Shown: positions 9,245 to 18,132, counted from the first letter of the stretch. The stretch is 64,000 nt of DNA from Bartonella sp. HY038 (GCF_014117425.1 NZ_CP059725.1:744001-808000), one strand, 5' to 3'. The notes: generated by a model not told the origin, from the sequence alone. Made by a program: numbers and translations.

Positions 9245-10597
9245 ATGCAAAAGAAAACTTTACTTTCCTGCTTGTTTGCCTTGGGTGCATCTGTTGCCTT
9301 TGCTATGACACCGGCATCAGCAGATAGTTTAAAAGATGCATGGGCGCAGACATATAAAAATAATCCAACGCTTAACTCTGCGCGTGCTAATGCTCGTATT
9401 ACCGATGAAGATGTTGCTATTGCGCGCTCAGGTATGAGACCAATTATTCAGGGAACAGGTAGCCTATCACGTTCTCGCTCGGCTCAAACGGGGTTGTACA
9501 CCAATAGTGGGTCTTTAGCTATTCAAGTTAGCCAGTCATTGTTTGATGGTTTCCAGACCGCTAATAATGTACGTGCAGCACAAGCTCAGGCAGCAGCTCA
9601 GCGTGAGGCTTTGCGAAATGAAGAGCAAAATCAGCTAACCAATGCCGTATCTGCCTATGCTGATCTTTATGCAAAGCAACAGATCGTTGGTTTGCGTCGT
9701 CAAAATCTTGCAGCATTGGATGAGCAAGTGCGCGTTGATCAGTCGCGCCTTGATGTTGGTGAAGGTACGCAAACCAATTTGGCGCAGTCGCGTGCAGCTC
9801 GCTCGCAAGCCTTATCAGAATTAGCCCAAGCAGAAGCTGCGGTTAAATCTGCACAGGCCTATTATCGCCAAATTATCGGTGTTGAACCAGGCCAGTTAGA
9901 ACGTCCTGCGCTAGCAAAGGCGCTCGCTGCTAATTTGAATGCTGGTTATACAATTGCAGATACAGAGCATCCTGCAATTGTTGCTTCAAAATACGCACTT
10001 GATGCGCAGCAATTTAATGTTAAGTCGAAAGAAGGTGCTTTATTACCACAGGCTGACCTTTCTGCTAGCAGTTCCTATAATCATATTTATAAAGGTCTCC
10101 CAATTGGTGAAGGCCGTGCCAATAGCGCTGGCGTTTCAGTTACTGTTCCGGTCTATCAAGGTGGGCGCTTGTCGGCGCAAGTTCGTCAATCTAAAGAACA
10201 AGTCAGCCAGGCAACGGTTGAAGTGGAAGTATCACGCGACACAGTACGTAGTGCTTTAACGTCTGCTTGGTCTCAGCTTGAGGGGGCCCGTTCTGCTGTA
10301 TCTGCTTATAATGATAGTGTTAAAGCGGCACGAATTGCACTAAATGGTCGCAGTGAAGAATATCAAGTTGGCCAAGCAACTACTCTTGATGTTTTAGAAT
10401 CTCGTTCAGTGCTGATCAATGCGCAAATTGCTCTTGCGCAATCAGAGCGTGATACGGTGATTGCGAGTTATAATGTGCAATCAGCTTTGGGGCGCATGAC
10501 TGCTGATTACTTAGGGCTTGATGTTGATAAATATGACCCTATGAAACATTATGATGCAGTGCAAAAAAAGTGGATTGGTATTAATACTCCACAATAG
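9245..10597 (+). CDS. tolC: TolC-family outer-membrane channel (BepC-like)
   Basis: A 450-residue outer-membrane efflux/type I secretion channel. Signal peptide at residues 1-26 (ending ASA), then two tandem OEP repeats (about 30-215 and 235-435), rich in long alpha-helical segments with Ala/Gln heptads. Motifs typical of the type I secretion TolC family: SLKDAWAQTYKNNPTLNSAR at the mature start, and GVSVTVPVYQGGRL opening the second repeat. In Brucella the equivalent is BepC, serving RND pumps; here no pump genes adjoin. GGGAAAA precedes the ATG. A perfect 12-bp hairpin follows the stop. Confidence 0.88.
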   Translation: MQKKTLLSCLFALGASVAFAMTPASADSLKDAWAQTYKNNPTLNSARANARITDEDVAIARSGMRPIIQGTGSLSRSRSAQTGLYTNSGSLAIQVSQSLFDGFQTANNVRAAQAQAAAQREALRNEEQNQLTNAVSAYADLYAKQQIVGLRRQNLAALDEQVRVDQSRLDVGEGTQTNLAQSRAARSQALSELAQAEAAVKSAQAYYRQIIGVEPGQLERPALAKALAANLNAGYTIADTEHPAIVASKYALDAQQFNVKSKEGALLPQADLSASSSYNHIYKGLPIGEGRANSAGVSVTVPVYQGGRLSAQVRQSKEQVSQATVEVEVSRDTVRSALTSAWSQLEGARSAVSAYNDSVKAARIALNGRSEEYQVGQATTLDVLESRSVLINAQIALAQSERDTVIASYNVQSALGRMTADYLGLDVDKYDPMKHYDAVQKKWIGINTPQ

Positions 10598-10646
10598 AAA
10601 GTACTTCTTTTCTATTAGATTTAACTAATATTAATTTAGAATTATT

Positions 10647-10680
10647 AGAGTTTATAGTAATAACTATAAACTCTATTATC
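10647..10680 (+). terminator. Hairpin after tolC, probable terminator
   Basis: A perfect 12-bp stem (AGAGTTTATAGT 10647-10658, ACTATAAACTCT 10663-10674) with a 4-base loop. The T-run after it is weak (ATTATCTTATTT), so termination may be partial. Confidence 0.55.
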
Positions 10681-10753
10681 TTATTTGGAACTTTTTTATT
10701 GATTTATATTTTATATTGCATTAGTTGTTTCCCTATTATTAATTTATTCGGTT

Positions 10754-11086
10754 ATGGGAAAAAATATGCAAAATAACTTCAATGTAAATCCAGAAGAAGC
10801 AAAGGGTTTTGTGAAAAACCTCTTGAGTTTAGATAAGTTTGTTACACCAAAACTTATACATGTATTCTATATTATAGGTTTAATTTGTTTGGCCATATTC
10901 TTTGTGGTGACTCTCTTGAGTGCTTTGATGGCTATTTTACAGGGCAATCTTATGGGGGGATTGGGGGTTTTATTGTTGTCTATTGGTGGAACAATAATAT
11001 ATACGCTTCTTTTGCGCGTTTCTGTTGAAATGACAATTTTGGCATTTAAAAATAACGAGTATTTGAAAAAAATTAGTGAAAAATAG
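10754..11086 (+). CDS. DUF4282 small membrane protein
   Basis: A 110-residue protein with the DUF4282 pattern: a short N-terminal segment containing LLSLDKFVTPKLIHVFYIIG, then two transmembrane helices (about residues 38-60 and 68-90) and a short charged C-terminus. Function unknown; the family is small inner-membrane proteins. Two starts are possible: ATG 10754 (used here) and ATG 10766, which has GGGAA 4 bases upstream. Neither has a strong ribosome-binding site. It has its own terminator and is probably a single gene. Confidence 0.7.
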   Translation: MGKNMQNNFNVNPEEAKGFVKNLLSLDKFVTPKLIHVFYIIGLICLAIFFVVTLLSALMAILQGNLMGGLGVLLLSIGGTIIYTLLLRVSVEMTILAFKNNEYLKKISEK

Positions 11087-11134
11087 TTAGAAGTTAACTT
11101 TTTAGATCTAATGATTTAATTATATTGATGAGAG

Positions 11135-11172
11135 CACCTTGAACTTACTATTGAGTTCAAGGTGTTTTTATT
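11135..11172 (+). terminator. Intrinsic terminator of the DUF4282 gene
   Basis: A perfect 11-bp stem (CACCTTGAACT 11135-11145, AGTTCAAGGTG 11154-11164), 8-base loop, then TTTTTATTT. Confidence 0.85.
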
Positions 11173-11322
11173 TGATTTAGACGTAAGACTTTCGTTTCAG
11201 GTCATCATTACTTGTACTTAGAAGAAAAGGCTTAAAATATAAATATGCGGCGTCCTAATTATCTATAGGGCTAAAACAACGCTATTTGATAATATTAGGT
11301 TAGATAGGCAATAAAATATATA

Positions 11323-11354
11323 TTGTTTTAAAAAGAAATTAACTGTGCTATAAT
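11323..11354 (+). promoter_or_regulatory. Probable greA promoter with extended -10
   Basis: TGCTATAAT at 11346-11354 is a perfect -10 hexamer with an extended TG motif. A -35-like TTGTTT at 11323-11328 is 20 bases away, which is long, so the extended -10 probably carries the promoter. Transcription would start near 11361. Confidence 0.6.
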
Positions 11355-11372
11355 GTAAAAATTGTTAATGTG

Positions 11373-11412
11373 ACGGGCTCTAGGAGGCATTCTGGAGGCC
11401 GTTTCTTTTTTG
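11373..11412 (+). terminator. Terminator-like hairpin in the greA leader
   Basis: ACGGGCTC (11373-11380) pairs with GAGGCCGT (11395-11402) around one G-G mismatch, followed directly by TTCTTTTTTG. It starts about 12 bases after the inferred transcription start and 38 bases before the greA ATG. It therefore looks like a leader terminator producing a short RNA of about 50 nt, with read-through into greA. Confidence 0.55.
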
Positions 11413-11449
11413 CATACTTTGTGTTTGCAAGTGTAAGAAAGGACAGGAC

Positions 11450-11923
11450 ATGGATAACGTCCCAATGACCAAGGCTGGTTTTCAACAGCTTAAAGAAGAA
11501 TTGCGTGAGCGCCAACAAGATGGCAGGCCAAAAATTATTGAGGCAATTGCTGAGGCACGTGCTCATGGCGACCTTTCTGAAAATGCCGAATATCATGCGG
11601 CGAAAGAAGCACAAAGTTTGAACGAAGGGCGCATTCACGAGCTTGAAGATTGGATAGCGCGTGCTAATGTGATTGATATCGCAAAGCTTTCAGGCGACAA
11701 AATTGTTTTTGGTGCGACTGTAACGCTTATTGATGAAGAATCCGAAGAAGAGCGTTCCTATCAGATTGTTGGCGATCAAGAAGCTGATGTAAAAAAAGGG
11801 CGCATTTCTATTTCCTCGCCCATTGCTCGCGCGCTAATTGGTAAATCTATCGGCGACACAATTGAAGTGAATGCGCCCGGTGGTGCTCGTTCTTATGAAA
11901 TTATAAATGTAAGATTTATTTGA
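11450..11923 (+). CDS. greA: Transcription elongation factor GreA
   Basis: GreA enters the secondary channel of RNA polymerase and stimulates cleavage of backtracked RNA. The 157-residue protein has the family layout: an N-terminal coiled coil (about 1-75) with the acidic tip region [20 protein letters not shown] (Asp and Glu contact the active site) and a C-terminal FKBP-like domain (about 80-157). AAGGA lies upstream of ATG 11450. The glycosyltransferase gene starts 7 bp after the stop, so the two are cotranscribed. A terminated leader precedes it. Confidence 0.96.
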   Translation: MDNVPMTKAGFQQLKEELRERQQDGRPKIIEAIAEARAHGDLSENAEYHAAKEAQSLNEGRIHELEDWIARANVIDIAKLSGDKIVFGATVTLIDEESEEERSYQIVGDQEADVKKGRISISSPIARALIGKSIGDTIEVNAPGGARSYEIINVRFI

Positions 11924-11930
11924 TAAAGCA

Positions 11931-12983
11931 ATGCGTATATCGTTAAGTGAAACAGAAGTTATTGCCCCGAATTTTAAAAAACGTTTATCGGGGGTAACAT
12001 CAACCATTGTCCAGCTTATTCCATTGCAAAGGAAAAGCGGTATACGCATTTCGACACTTGGGCCAGGATTGCCAGAAGACCTTCCCTCATTATCATATTT
12101 TTCGCTTTTTGGGCTTTGGAAAAAGCCTAAAGATCGTCGGTTTCGTATTTGGCATGCACGCCGCAATGTTGAAATGATTGCAGGCATATTGATGCGCGAT
12201 ATTTTGCGTATGAAAATAAAACTTATTTTTACGTCTGCTGCCCAACGTGACCACAAGTCTTTTACCAAATTTCTTATTCGGCGTATGGATCGGGTTATTG
12301 CTACCAGTGCTCGCTCAGGCTCGTATTTGCAAGTGCCGCATAAGGTGATCATGCATGGTGTAGACTTGCAGCGTTTTCATCCGCCACGCGATGCCGAAGA
12401 TGATTTTAGCGTTAGTGGATTGCCAGGAAAATATGCAATTGGCTGTTTTGGGCGGGTGCGCCACCAAAAAGGAACAGATCTTTTTGTGGATGCTATGGTT
12501 GCGCTTTTACCAAATTATCCTGATTGGACAGCGGTTATCACGGGGCGCACCACTGCAGAGCATGCTGATTTTGAAGAAGATCTTCGCAAAAAGATTGCCG
12601 CTGCTGGCTTGGAAGACCGTATTTTTATTTTAGGCGAAGTGCCCGATGTTCGTGTTTGGTACCGCCGGGTCAGCCTTTATGTAGCGCCATCGCGCAATGA
12701 AGGCTTTGGTTTAACGCCATTGGAGGCAATGGCATCGCAAACAGCTGTGGTTGCCAGTGATGCAGGTGCTTATGCAGAGTTAATTACACCACAAACAGGT
12801 AGCGTCGTTGCTGCAGGTGATGGTGAAGCATTAACGAAAGCAATTGCACCTTGGCTCGCCAATATAGAAGATACAAAGGCAGCTGGGCAGCTTGCCTTGC
12901 AGCATGTCTGTGAAGCCTTTCCTTTAAGCAGAGAAGCTAATGCTATTGCGGAAGTTTACGAGGAATTGTTTTCTCAAAGCTGA
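11931..12983 (+). CDS. LPS core glycosyltransferase, LpcC/WadC-like (GT4)
   Basis: A 350-residue GT-B fold glycosyltransferase of family 4, most like the lipopolysaccharide core mannosyltransferases LpcC (Rhizobium) and WadC (Brucella). Visible landmarks are the N-terminal EVIAPNFKKRLSGVTSTIVQ, IWHARRNVEMIAGI, and the C-terminal nucleotide-sugar site with the E-x7-E pattern in SRNEGFGLTPLEAMASQTAV (about residues 260-280). It acts at the cytoplasmic face of the inner membrane. It starts 7 bp after greA; the greA-glycosyltransferase pairing recurs in this order as far as I recall. The donor sugar is inferred from homologues. Confidence 0.82.
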   Translation: MRISLSETEVIAPNFKKRLSGVTSTIVQLIPLQRKSGIRISTLGPGLPEDLPSLSYFSLFGLWKKPKDRRFRIWHARRNVEMIAGILMRDILRMKIKLIFTSAAQRDHKSFTKFLIRRMDRVIATSARSGSYLQVPHKVIMHGVDLQRFHPPRDAEDDFSVSGLPGKYAIGCFGRVRHQKGTDLFVDAMVALLPNYPDWTAVITGRTTAEHADFEEDLRKKIAAAGLEDRIFILGEVPDVRVWYRRVSLYVAPSRNEGFGLTPLEAMASQTAVVASDAGAYAELITPQTGSVVAAGDGEALTKAIAPWLANIEDTKAAGQLALQHVCEAFPLSREANAIAEVYEELFSQS

Positions 12984-13199
12984 AATTCAATCTATTGGCG
13001 CATAAAGATATTATCGTTAATTATACAGGCAAAAGGGTAACATTGATTGGGTGATCTATTCATAATCACTTCTATCATTTTGCATCTAGTATAAGTAATT
13101 TAAGCGCTTTACTCATAAGGTTTAAAATACCCAATGTCAACTTGCAAGAAAGTGCAGGCTTATTATTGATAGTTGAAATGATCTAAGATGAAATTATGA

Positions 13200-13273
13200 T
13201 GGAGGCCTCGCCCGGAATCGAACCGGGATACAAGGATTTGCAGTCCTCTGCGTAACCATTCCGCCACGAGGCC
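13200..13273 (-). tRNA. tRNA-Cys (GCA)
   Basis: A full cloverleaf on the minus strand: acceptor GGCCTCG/CGAGGCC, GCA anticodon (complement at 13239-13241), T-arm GGTTCGAATCC, U discriminator, and an encoded CCA (complement TGG at 13200-13202). Confidence 0.95.
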
Positions 13274-13380
13274 TCACAAAGAATATTTAAAATATTCTTC
13301 AAATACCAAAACTGAATCACACTTTTAAATTGAAGTGAATTAAGTCAGTAGCAGCTCATTAAGTGATCAAAATCATTCCG

Positions 13381-13707
13381 TCAAGTAATTCTAAGCGGCT
13401 TTACGATTTTTTTTGAACATTTTCGTGAATTCTTACCTTTTTCAGGTGTTTTTGAAAGGCGAGTAGAATGCCACCATCGCAAAATGCGGACTTCTTGTTC
13501 ACGGCGCCACCTTCTTATTTTAGGTGAGTCTTGCGACAGAACAAACAAGCCTACAGGAATCATCCAATATCCAAGAATTGGTAAAAAGCCTAACATGCCT
13601 CCAACCACTAAACTATATCCCAATATTTTCCGCATAAGACGTGATTGGGGAATCGGTATTTTTTGATTGAAAATACGAATCTCATGTCTTTTGGAAGCAT
13701 TTTTCAA
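13381..13707 (-). CDS. Small conserved inner-membrane protein
   Basis: A 108-residue protein: basic N-terminus, PIPQSRLMRKILGYSLV, then a hydrophobic hairpin (about residues 26-58, GGMLGFLPILGYWMIPVGLF) and a strongly basic tail (RRWRREQEVRILRWW). It resembles short uncharacterised membrane proteins of Rhizobiales with the pattern GxLPxLGxWMxPxGLxxLS. Function unknown. The start is a TTG at 13707 with AAGAAG upstream; the first in-frame ATG (codon 25) would cut off the conserved RLMRKILG lead-in. It lies between tRNA-Cys and tRNA-Asn. Confidence 0.6.
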   Translation of the reverse strand: MKNASKRHEIRIFNQKIPIPQSRLMRKILGYSLVVGGMLGFLPILGYWMIPVGLFVLSQDSPKIRRWRREQEVRILRWWHSTRLSKTPEKGKNSRKCSKKIVKPLRIT

Positions 13708-13838
13708 AATTTTCTTCTTTCACTTTAAAAATTTATAAAATGTTGGTGAATTTATCCACTAATTTAGATAATTTCTGCAAAGAAACAAGTTAATATCACG
13801 ATTATTAGAAAAATTTGATGAAAATGTGTTTTTCCCTC

Positions 13839-13868
13839 TTGGCAAATCACTTTTTCTTTTGCTATAGG
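13839..13868 (+). promoter_or_regulatory. Promoter of first tRNA-Asn
   Basis: TTGGCA (13839-13844) and TATAGG (13863-13868), 18 bases apart, about 30 bases before the tRNA. The same block precedes the second copy. Confidence 0.65.
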
Positions 13869-13898
13869 GCGTTCAGCACTTATTCAATTGAGCACTGT

Positions 13899-13973
13899 TC
13901 CCCGGTAGCTCAGTGGTAGAGCAACCGGCTGTTAACCGGTTGGTCGCTGGTTCGAATCCGGCCCGGGGAGCCA
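13899..13973 (+). tRNA. tRNA-Asn (GTT), copy 1
   Basis: 75-nt gene with acceptor TCCCCGG/CCGGGGA, anticodon GTT in GGCTGTTAACC, T-arm GGTTCGAATCC and encoded CCA. Identical to the copy at 14261. Confidence 0.96.
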
Positions 13974-14203
13974 CTTTTAAAAATCCAATAAATGACTATA
14001 TTTCTTACTCTTGCAAGCTTTTGTGATGACTGTGTACTCATAGAGTTTTTCAAATTTAATTCATGTCTTCTGATAATCGAGCTATTCACCTTTAATTAAA
14101 TTTAGGTATTTGAAATCGCTTTGGTCTTTATGAGAATTGGTGGTGAAGTTATCCCCATTTTTTACTTTTTTGATCTAATTTTGCATTTTTTTAATTTTTT
14201 CTC

Positions 14204-14232
14204 TTGGCAAATCAGTTCTTCTTTTGTATAGG
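14204..14232 (+). promoter_or_regulatory. Promoter of second tRNA-Asn
   Basis: TTGGCA (14204-14209) and TATAGG (14227-14232) with a 17-base spacer. The surrounding CTTGGCAAATCA...TTGAGCACTG block matches the one before copy 1, so promoter and gene were duplicated together. Confidence 0.65.
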
Positions 14233-14260
14233 CATTCATCACCAAGTGATTGAGCACTGT

Positions 14261-14335
14261 TCCCCGGTAGCTCAGTGGTAGAGCAACCGGCTGTTAACCG
14301 GTTGGTCGCTGGTTCGAATCCGGCCCGGGGAGCCA
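14261..14335 (+). tRNA. tRNA-Asn (GTT), copy 2
   Basis: Identical in sequence to the first copy, 362 bp downstream in tandem, also with encoded CCA. Confidence 0.96.
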
Positions 14336-14834
14336 TTTCATAATCGTAGATGGTTATTTATCAAGCAGATATAATCTGCTTTTATTTTAGCGCAAATATA
14401 ATCTCTCTGTATGTCTATGCGCTAATATTTTTATCTTCTTAATAATTTTTTCTTAAATATCATCATTTTCAAATCTACAGCCAGTTTTAAAGGTAACATT
14501 TGTTTTGTTGGCTTTGAAATTAAAAAAATCTTTAGATATTAGAACTCTTTCAGATAGCATTTATTAGCATAATAAAAAATATGATAGTTTGGAATAGATC
14601 TATTTATTTATTGAATAATTTATATAATCATCGTCATTTTATTGCAATAAAATATGAAAAAAAATAAGATAATATAATGTACGAAGTGTTTTATAAATAG
14701 ATAAAAGATTATCGATATATCTTGTATAAAATACAATAAATGCACTTGCGGAAATTTTAATTTTATTCAATGATGTATTTGTAAATTATTACGAAAAGCT
14801 TTATGATAACTTAGGATTTAAAAGGGAGTTTTAC
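14336..14834. other. AT-rich intergenic region before pspA
   Basis: Very AT-rich spacer. No ORF or hairpin terminator recognised. The pspA operon promoter should lie in the last part; no sigma-54 type GG/GC element is evident. Confidence 0.35.
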
Positions 14835-15488
14835 ATGGCTAGAGAAGGCGTTCTTGCCCGTATGGGCCGTTTGATTGCAGGTATTACAAATGCTGCAATT
14901 GACAAGGCTGAAGGAACAAATCCCGTAGCAATCGTTGAGCAAGCTATTCGGGAAATAGATGATGCAGCAGAAGAAGCCCGCCTTGTACTTGGCCAATCTA
15001 AAGCTGAAGAATATCGCATTAAAACGCGTCGTGGTGCATTGGAAACAGAACGCACTAGTCTTGATGAAAAAATTAGACTTGCTGTTAATGAAAATCGCGA
15101 TGATTTAGCAAAAGCTGCCATTGCTCGGCAAATTGATCTCGAATCTCAAATAACGGCGTTAGATAAAGCATTAAGCAATATCAGTGAAGATATGACAGAA
15201 GGGCAGCAAGCTCTCCAAGCAATTTTGGCGACCCGCCGTGAAGCTGAAGAAAGATTAGCAGAATTGAAACGTTCTTTTGCAGCATCTAGTAAAGGTGATG
15301 GTATTAATGGCATTAATCCCCGCGATAATGCTAGCGCACAGGCAGACCGCGCTGCGAGTGCTGTTTCTCGTGTGACTGGCGTACCGAAGGGCGAAAAGAA
15401 CCAATCTAGTGAACTTGATGAATTAGATCGTTTGCACCGTGATCATGCTATTGCCGAGAGATTAGCCCGATTTAAAACTACCAATTGA
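14835..15488 (+). CDS. pspA: PspA/IM30-family membrane-stress protein
   Basis: PspA/IM30 proteins bind the inner face of stressed membranes and form ESCRT-III-like oligomers. The 217-residue protein is nearly all alpha-helix with long coiled coils. It begins with an amphipathic membrane-binding helix (GVLARMGRLIAGITNAAIDK) and continues with the family segment NPVAIVEQAIREIDDAAEEA. A low-complexity Ala/Ser linker at about 155-185 precedes a short C-terminal helix. AAGGGAG precedes ATG 14835. yqiJ follows 7 bp later and yqiK after that, a known pairing of PspA with flotillin/OB-fold membrane genes. Confidence 0.85.
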   Translation: MAREGVLARMGRLIAGITNAAIDKAEGTNPVAIVEQAIREIDDAAEEARLVLGQSKAEEYRIKTRRGALETERTSLDEKIRLAVNENRDDLAKAAIARQIDLESQITALDKALSNISEDMTEGQQALQAILATRREAEERLAELKRSFAASSKGDGINGINPRDNASAQADRAASAVSRVTGVPKGEKNQSSELDELDRLHRDHAIAERLARFKTTN

Positions 15489-15495
15489 GGTTAAA

Positions 15496-16098
15496 ATGGC
15501 ATTATTGTTTGCCCCTGAATGTCGATTTTTTCTTATCGCATTGGTTGTTATGCTTTGCTTGGTAGCTATTGAAGTTATGGCATTATTTACCGGTGCTTCG
15601 CTAAGCGATATTGTTGATAATAGTTTCGATTTTTCTTCAGTTGGTGTTATCAATTGGTTTAATATTGGTGGCGTACCGCTGATTATTTTACTTATCTTAA
15701 TTTTTGCTTGGTTTTCGGCATTAGGGTTTTGTATTCAAGGTGTTGCTAGTGGATTTTATCATCCAATACCGCAATCATTAGCGGTCATTGGTGCCTTGTT
15801 CTTGACTATTCCTGCGGTACGGGAAAGCAGCCGTTTGGTTGCACGTTTTGTTCCACAGGATGAGACCTATGCAGTAGAGGTTGATGATTTTATTGGTCAT
15901 ATCGCTAAAGTAACAGTTGGGCCTTTGGATGAAGGCTTGCCGGGTTTGGTACGGGTTAAAGACAAGCATGGCAATTACCACAAATTGCGTGCGCGAGCAG
16001 CGCCTAATGTGGGTAAAATGGCTGTTGGTGAAGAGGTTTTATTAGCAGATATGCAAAATCATATATTTATCGCAATTCCATTTTCTGCAGATGAATAG
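15496..16098 (+). CDS. yqiJ: YqiJ-like membrane protein with OB-fold domain
   Basis: A 200-residue inner-membrane protein with three hydrophobic segments (about residues 12-32, 55-80 and 92-108), followed by a cytoplasmic OB-fold (about 125-195: VDDFIGHIAKVTVGPLDEG ... RAAPNVGKMAVGEEVLLAD). This is the YqiJ/NfeD-like layout of proteins that work with flotillins. GAGG precedes the ATG, 7 bp after pspA. Downstream is the flotillin gene, as in the E. coli yqiJ-yqiK pair. A direct molecular role is not established; shaping membrane microdomains is the family inference. Confidence 0.8.
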   Translation: MALLFAPECRFFLIALVVMLCLVAIEVMALFTGASLSDIVDNSFDFSSVGVINWFNIGGVPLIILLILIFAWFSALGFCIQGVASGFYHPIPQSLAVIGALFLTIPAVRESSRLVARFVPQDETYAVEVDDFIGHIAKVTVGPLDEGLPGLVRVKDKHGNYHKLRARAAPNVGKMAVGEEVLLADMQNHIFIAIPFSADE

Positions 16099-16192
16099 TC
16101 ATTTAAGTAGAACTTTACCTATTACAGATGAGCATATTGAAAATAAGCGCAGCTGTGGCGGTGCTTAATATTTGACTTAAAAGAGGGAAAAT

Positions 16193-17896
16193 ATGGATAT
16201 TTTACTACCGGTTGGAATTATTCTTATTGCCATTATTGGTGTAGGCTTTGTGTTGGGATCGCTTTATAAGCGTTCATCGCGTGACCAAGCCTATGTTCGC
16301 ACCGGACTTGGCGGTCAAAAGGTTGTACTTGATGGCGGTTCTATTGTTCTGCCGATTTTCCATTCCACCGCTTTTGTTAATTTAAAAACTTTGCGCCTTG
16401 AAGTACGGCGCGGCGAAAATGATGCTCTTATTACAAAAGATCGTATGCGCGTCGATATTGGTGCTGAATTTTATGTACGTGTAAAACCAGATGCATCTTC
16501 TATTGCCCTTGCGGCGCAAACATTAGGTGATAGAACCAATAATGCTGAAGAATTGCGTCTATTGATTGAAGCAAAATTTGTCGATGGTCTTCGCTCAGTT
16601 GCCGCCACCATGAATTTGGATGAATTGCAAGAACAACGGGCTGATTTCGTTAAAGCCGTGCAAGAAGCGGTGGGTGCCGATTTACAATCCAATGGGTTGG
16701 AGTTGGAATCCGTATCACTTACACGTCTTGATCAAACAGATATCAAGCATTTTAATGCTAATAACTTTTTTGACGCTGATGGTCTTGCTACCCTTACACG
16801 TATTACCGAGCAACGGAAAAAAGAGCGTAACGAAATTGTCCGTGATACTGAGGTTGCCATTGCACAAAAAGATCTTGATGCGCGCCAACAACAATTAGAA
16901 ATTGAACGCACCCAACGCCAAACCGAGCTTAGTCAAGAGCGAGATATTGCGAATATTGCTGCATCTACTCGCGCTGAGACCGCTCGTCAAGAGCAAGAAG
17001 CCCAACGCGCTGAGGAAGAGGCGCGCATTGGCCGCGAGCAAGCAGTGGCAGAGCGTGAGGCAACGGCGCGTCAAGCACGTGAAACTGCTAATATTGAATC
17101 AAAATTGAATGTGCAACGGCGTGAAACCGAAGCACAACGTGATTTGCAATTGATTGCACAAGATAGCTCGATTGCGGTTGCCGATCGTAGTCGTCAAGAA
17201 TCCGAGGCTAAGGCTCGTGCTGAAGAAGCCCGCGCTGATGCAATTTCAGCGGAAGAAAAAGTTGCGACTGCGCGAGCTGTTGAAATTGCAGAGCGTGATC
17301 GTCGCATCGCAGTTATTGATGCACGCCGTCAGGCAGAACAAGAGGCAACTTCAGTTCTTGTTTCTGCAGAAGCTGAACGCAATGCGGCTAATGATAAGGC
17401 AACCGCTGTATTAACGCTTGCAAAAGCTGAAGCAGATGCCGCAGCTGAACGCGCGCGTGGTATTTTGGAAATTGGCCGCGCTGAAGCTGAAGCTGAAGCT
17501 GCTCGCAACGAAGCGCGCAATAAATTAAGCGCGCAGGTTATCGAATATGAAATTACCCGCGCGCGTATCCGAATCATTCCAAGCGCATTGGCTGAAATCG
17601 TTAAACCAATTGAAAAAATTTCTGATATTCGTATTTTTGATACCGGTGGTATGCTAGGGCGTGGTGGCGATGGTAAATCAAGTGGTGTTGGCATGGGGGA
17701 GGGCTTGGCTGGCCAGTTACTTTCTTATAATGCGCAAATGCCGGTGCTCAATGAGCTTTTGAAGACTGCAGGCTTTGATGACAAGGATGCGGTTGCTTCT
17801 TTGTTAAACGAAGCAGTTGGTAAAAAAGAGCAAGCCACTGATCCTGAGCCATCGCAGCCCAAAGCACCTATTATTAATAGCCCAAACAAAAGCTAA
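16193..17896 (+). CDS. yqiK: Flotillin-family protein YqiK
   Basis: A 567-residue flotillin: one N-terminal transmembrane helix (about 4-26), an SPFH/band 7 domain (about 30-210), then a long Ala/Glu/Arg coiled coil (about 215-460, the flotillin repeat region with many EARADA/AEAEA heptads), and a Gly-rich C-terminal part containing LGRGGDGKSSGVGMG. Flotillins scaffold lipid microdomains. GAGGGAAAA precedes the ATG. It is the last gene of the pspA-yqiJ-yqiK operon and is followed by a strong terminator. The gap of 94 bp from yqiJ holds no other gene. Confidence 0.88.
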   Translation: MDILLPVGIILIAIIGVGFVLGSLYKRSSRDQAYVRTGLGGQKVVLDGGSIVLPIFHSTAFVNLKTLRLEVRRGENDALITKDRMRVDIGAEFYVRVKPDASSIALAAQTLGDRTNNAEELRLLIEAKFVDGLRSVAATMNLDELQEQRADFVKAVQEAVGADLQSNGLELESVSLTRLDQTDIKHFNANNFFDADGLATLTRITEQRKKERNEIVRDTEVAIAQKDLDARQQQLEIERTQRQTELSQERDIANIAASTRAETARQEQEAQRAEEEARIGREQAVAEREATARQARETANIESKLNVQRRETEAQRDLQLIAQDSSIAVADRSRQESEAKARAEEARADAISAEEKVATARAVEIAERDRRIAVIDARRQAEQEATSVLVSAEAERNAANDKATAVLTLAKAEADAAAERARGILEIGRAEAEAEAARNEARNKLSAQVIEYEITRARIRIIPSALAEIVKPIEKISDIRIFDTGGMLGRGGDGKSSGVGMGEGLAGQLLSYNAQMPVLNELLKTAGFDDKDAVASLLNEAVGKKEQATDPEPSQPKAPIINSPNKS

Positions 17897-17921
17897 ATAT
17901 ATTACTATTGTTTATGCCGTT

Positions 17922-17955
17922 AAATCCCACATTTTAAAAATGTGGGATTTTTATT
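17922..17955 (+). terminator. Intrinsic terminator of the pspA-yqiJ-yqiK operon
   Basis: AAATCCCACATTTT (17922-17935) pairs with AAAATGTGGGATTT ending at 17950, followed by TTATTATAT. Confidence 0.85.
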
Positions 17956-18081
17956 ATATATTGCTTAAATTATTGTGGCTTGAAGTTGAAAGCTTACCAA
18001 AATTAAAATTGACCTGCTGCCTTTTGATTTAATTATGGCGTATATTAGCAGACACAATCTATTTTAATAATATAAATGCGA

Positions 18082-18105
18082 AAAACCCCGCCAGCGCGGG
18101 GTTTT
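18082..18105. terminator. Terminator of mnmA, bidirectional
   Basis: A perfect 10-bp stem (AAAACCCCGC 18082-18091, GCGGGGTTTT 18096-18105) with a CAGC loop, between the convergent flotillin operon and mnmA. On the minus strand it gives a GC stem plus U-run just after the mnmA stop. Confidence 0.85.
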
Positions 18106-18132
18106 AAAGTTTTTTAATGATTCGTAGAATTA

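Noticed and set aside
11834..12352. 172-codon minus-strand ORF across greA and the glycosyltransferase
   Set aside because: Antisense to two conserved, correctly started genes with no independent support.
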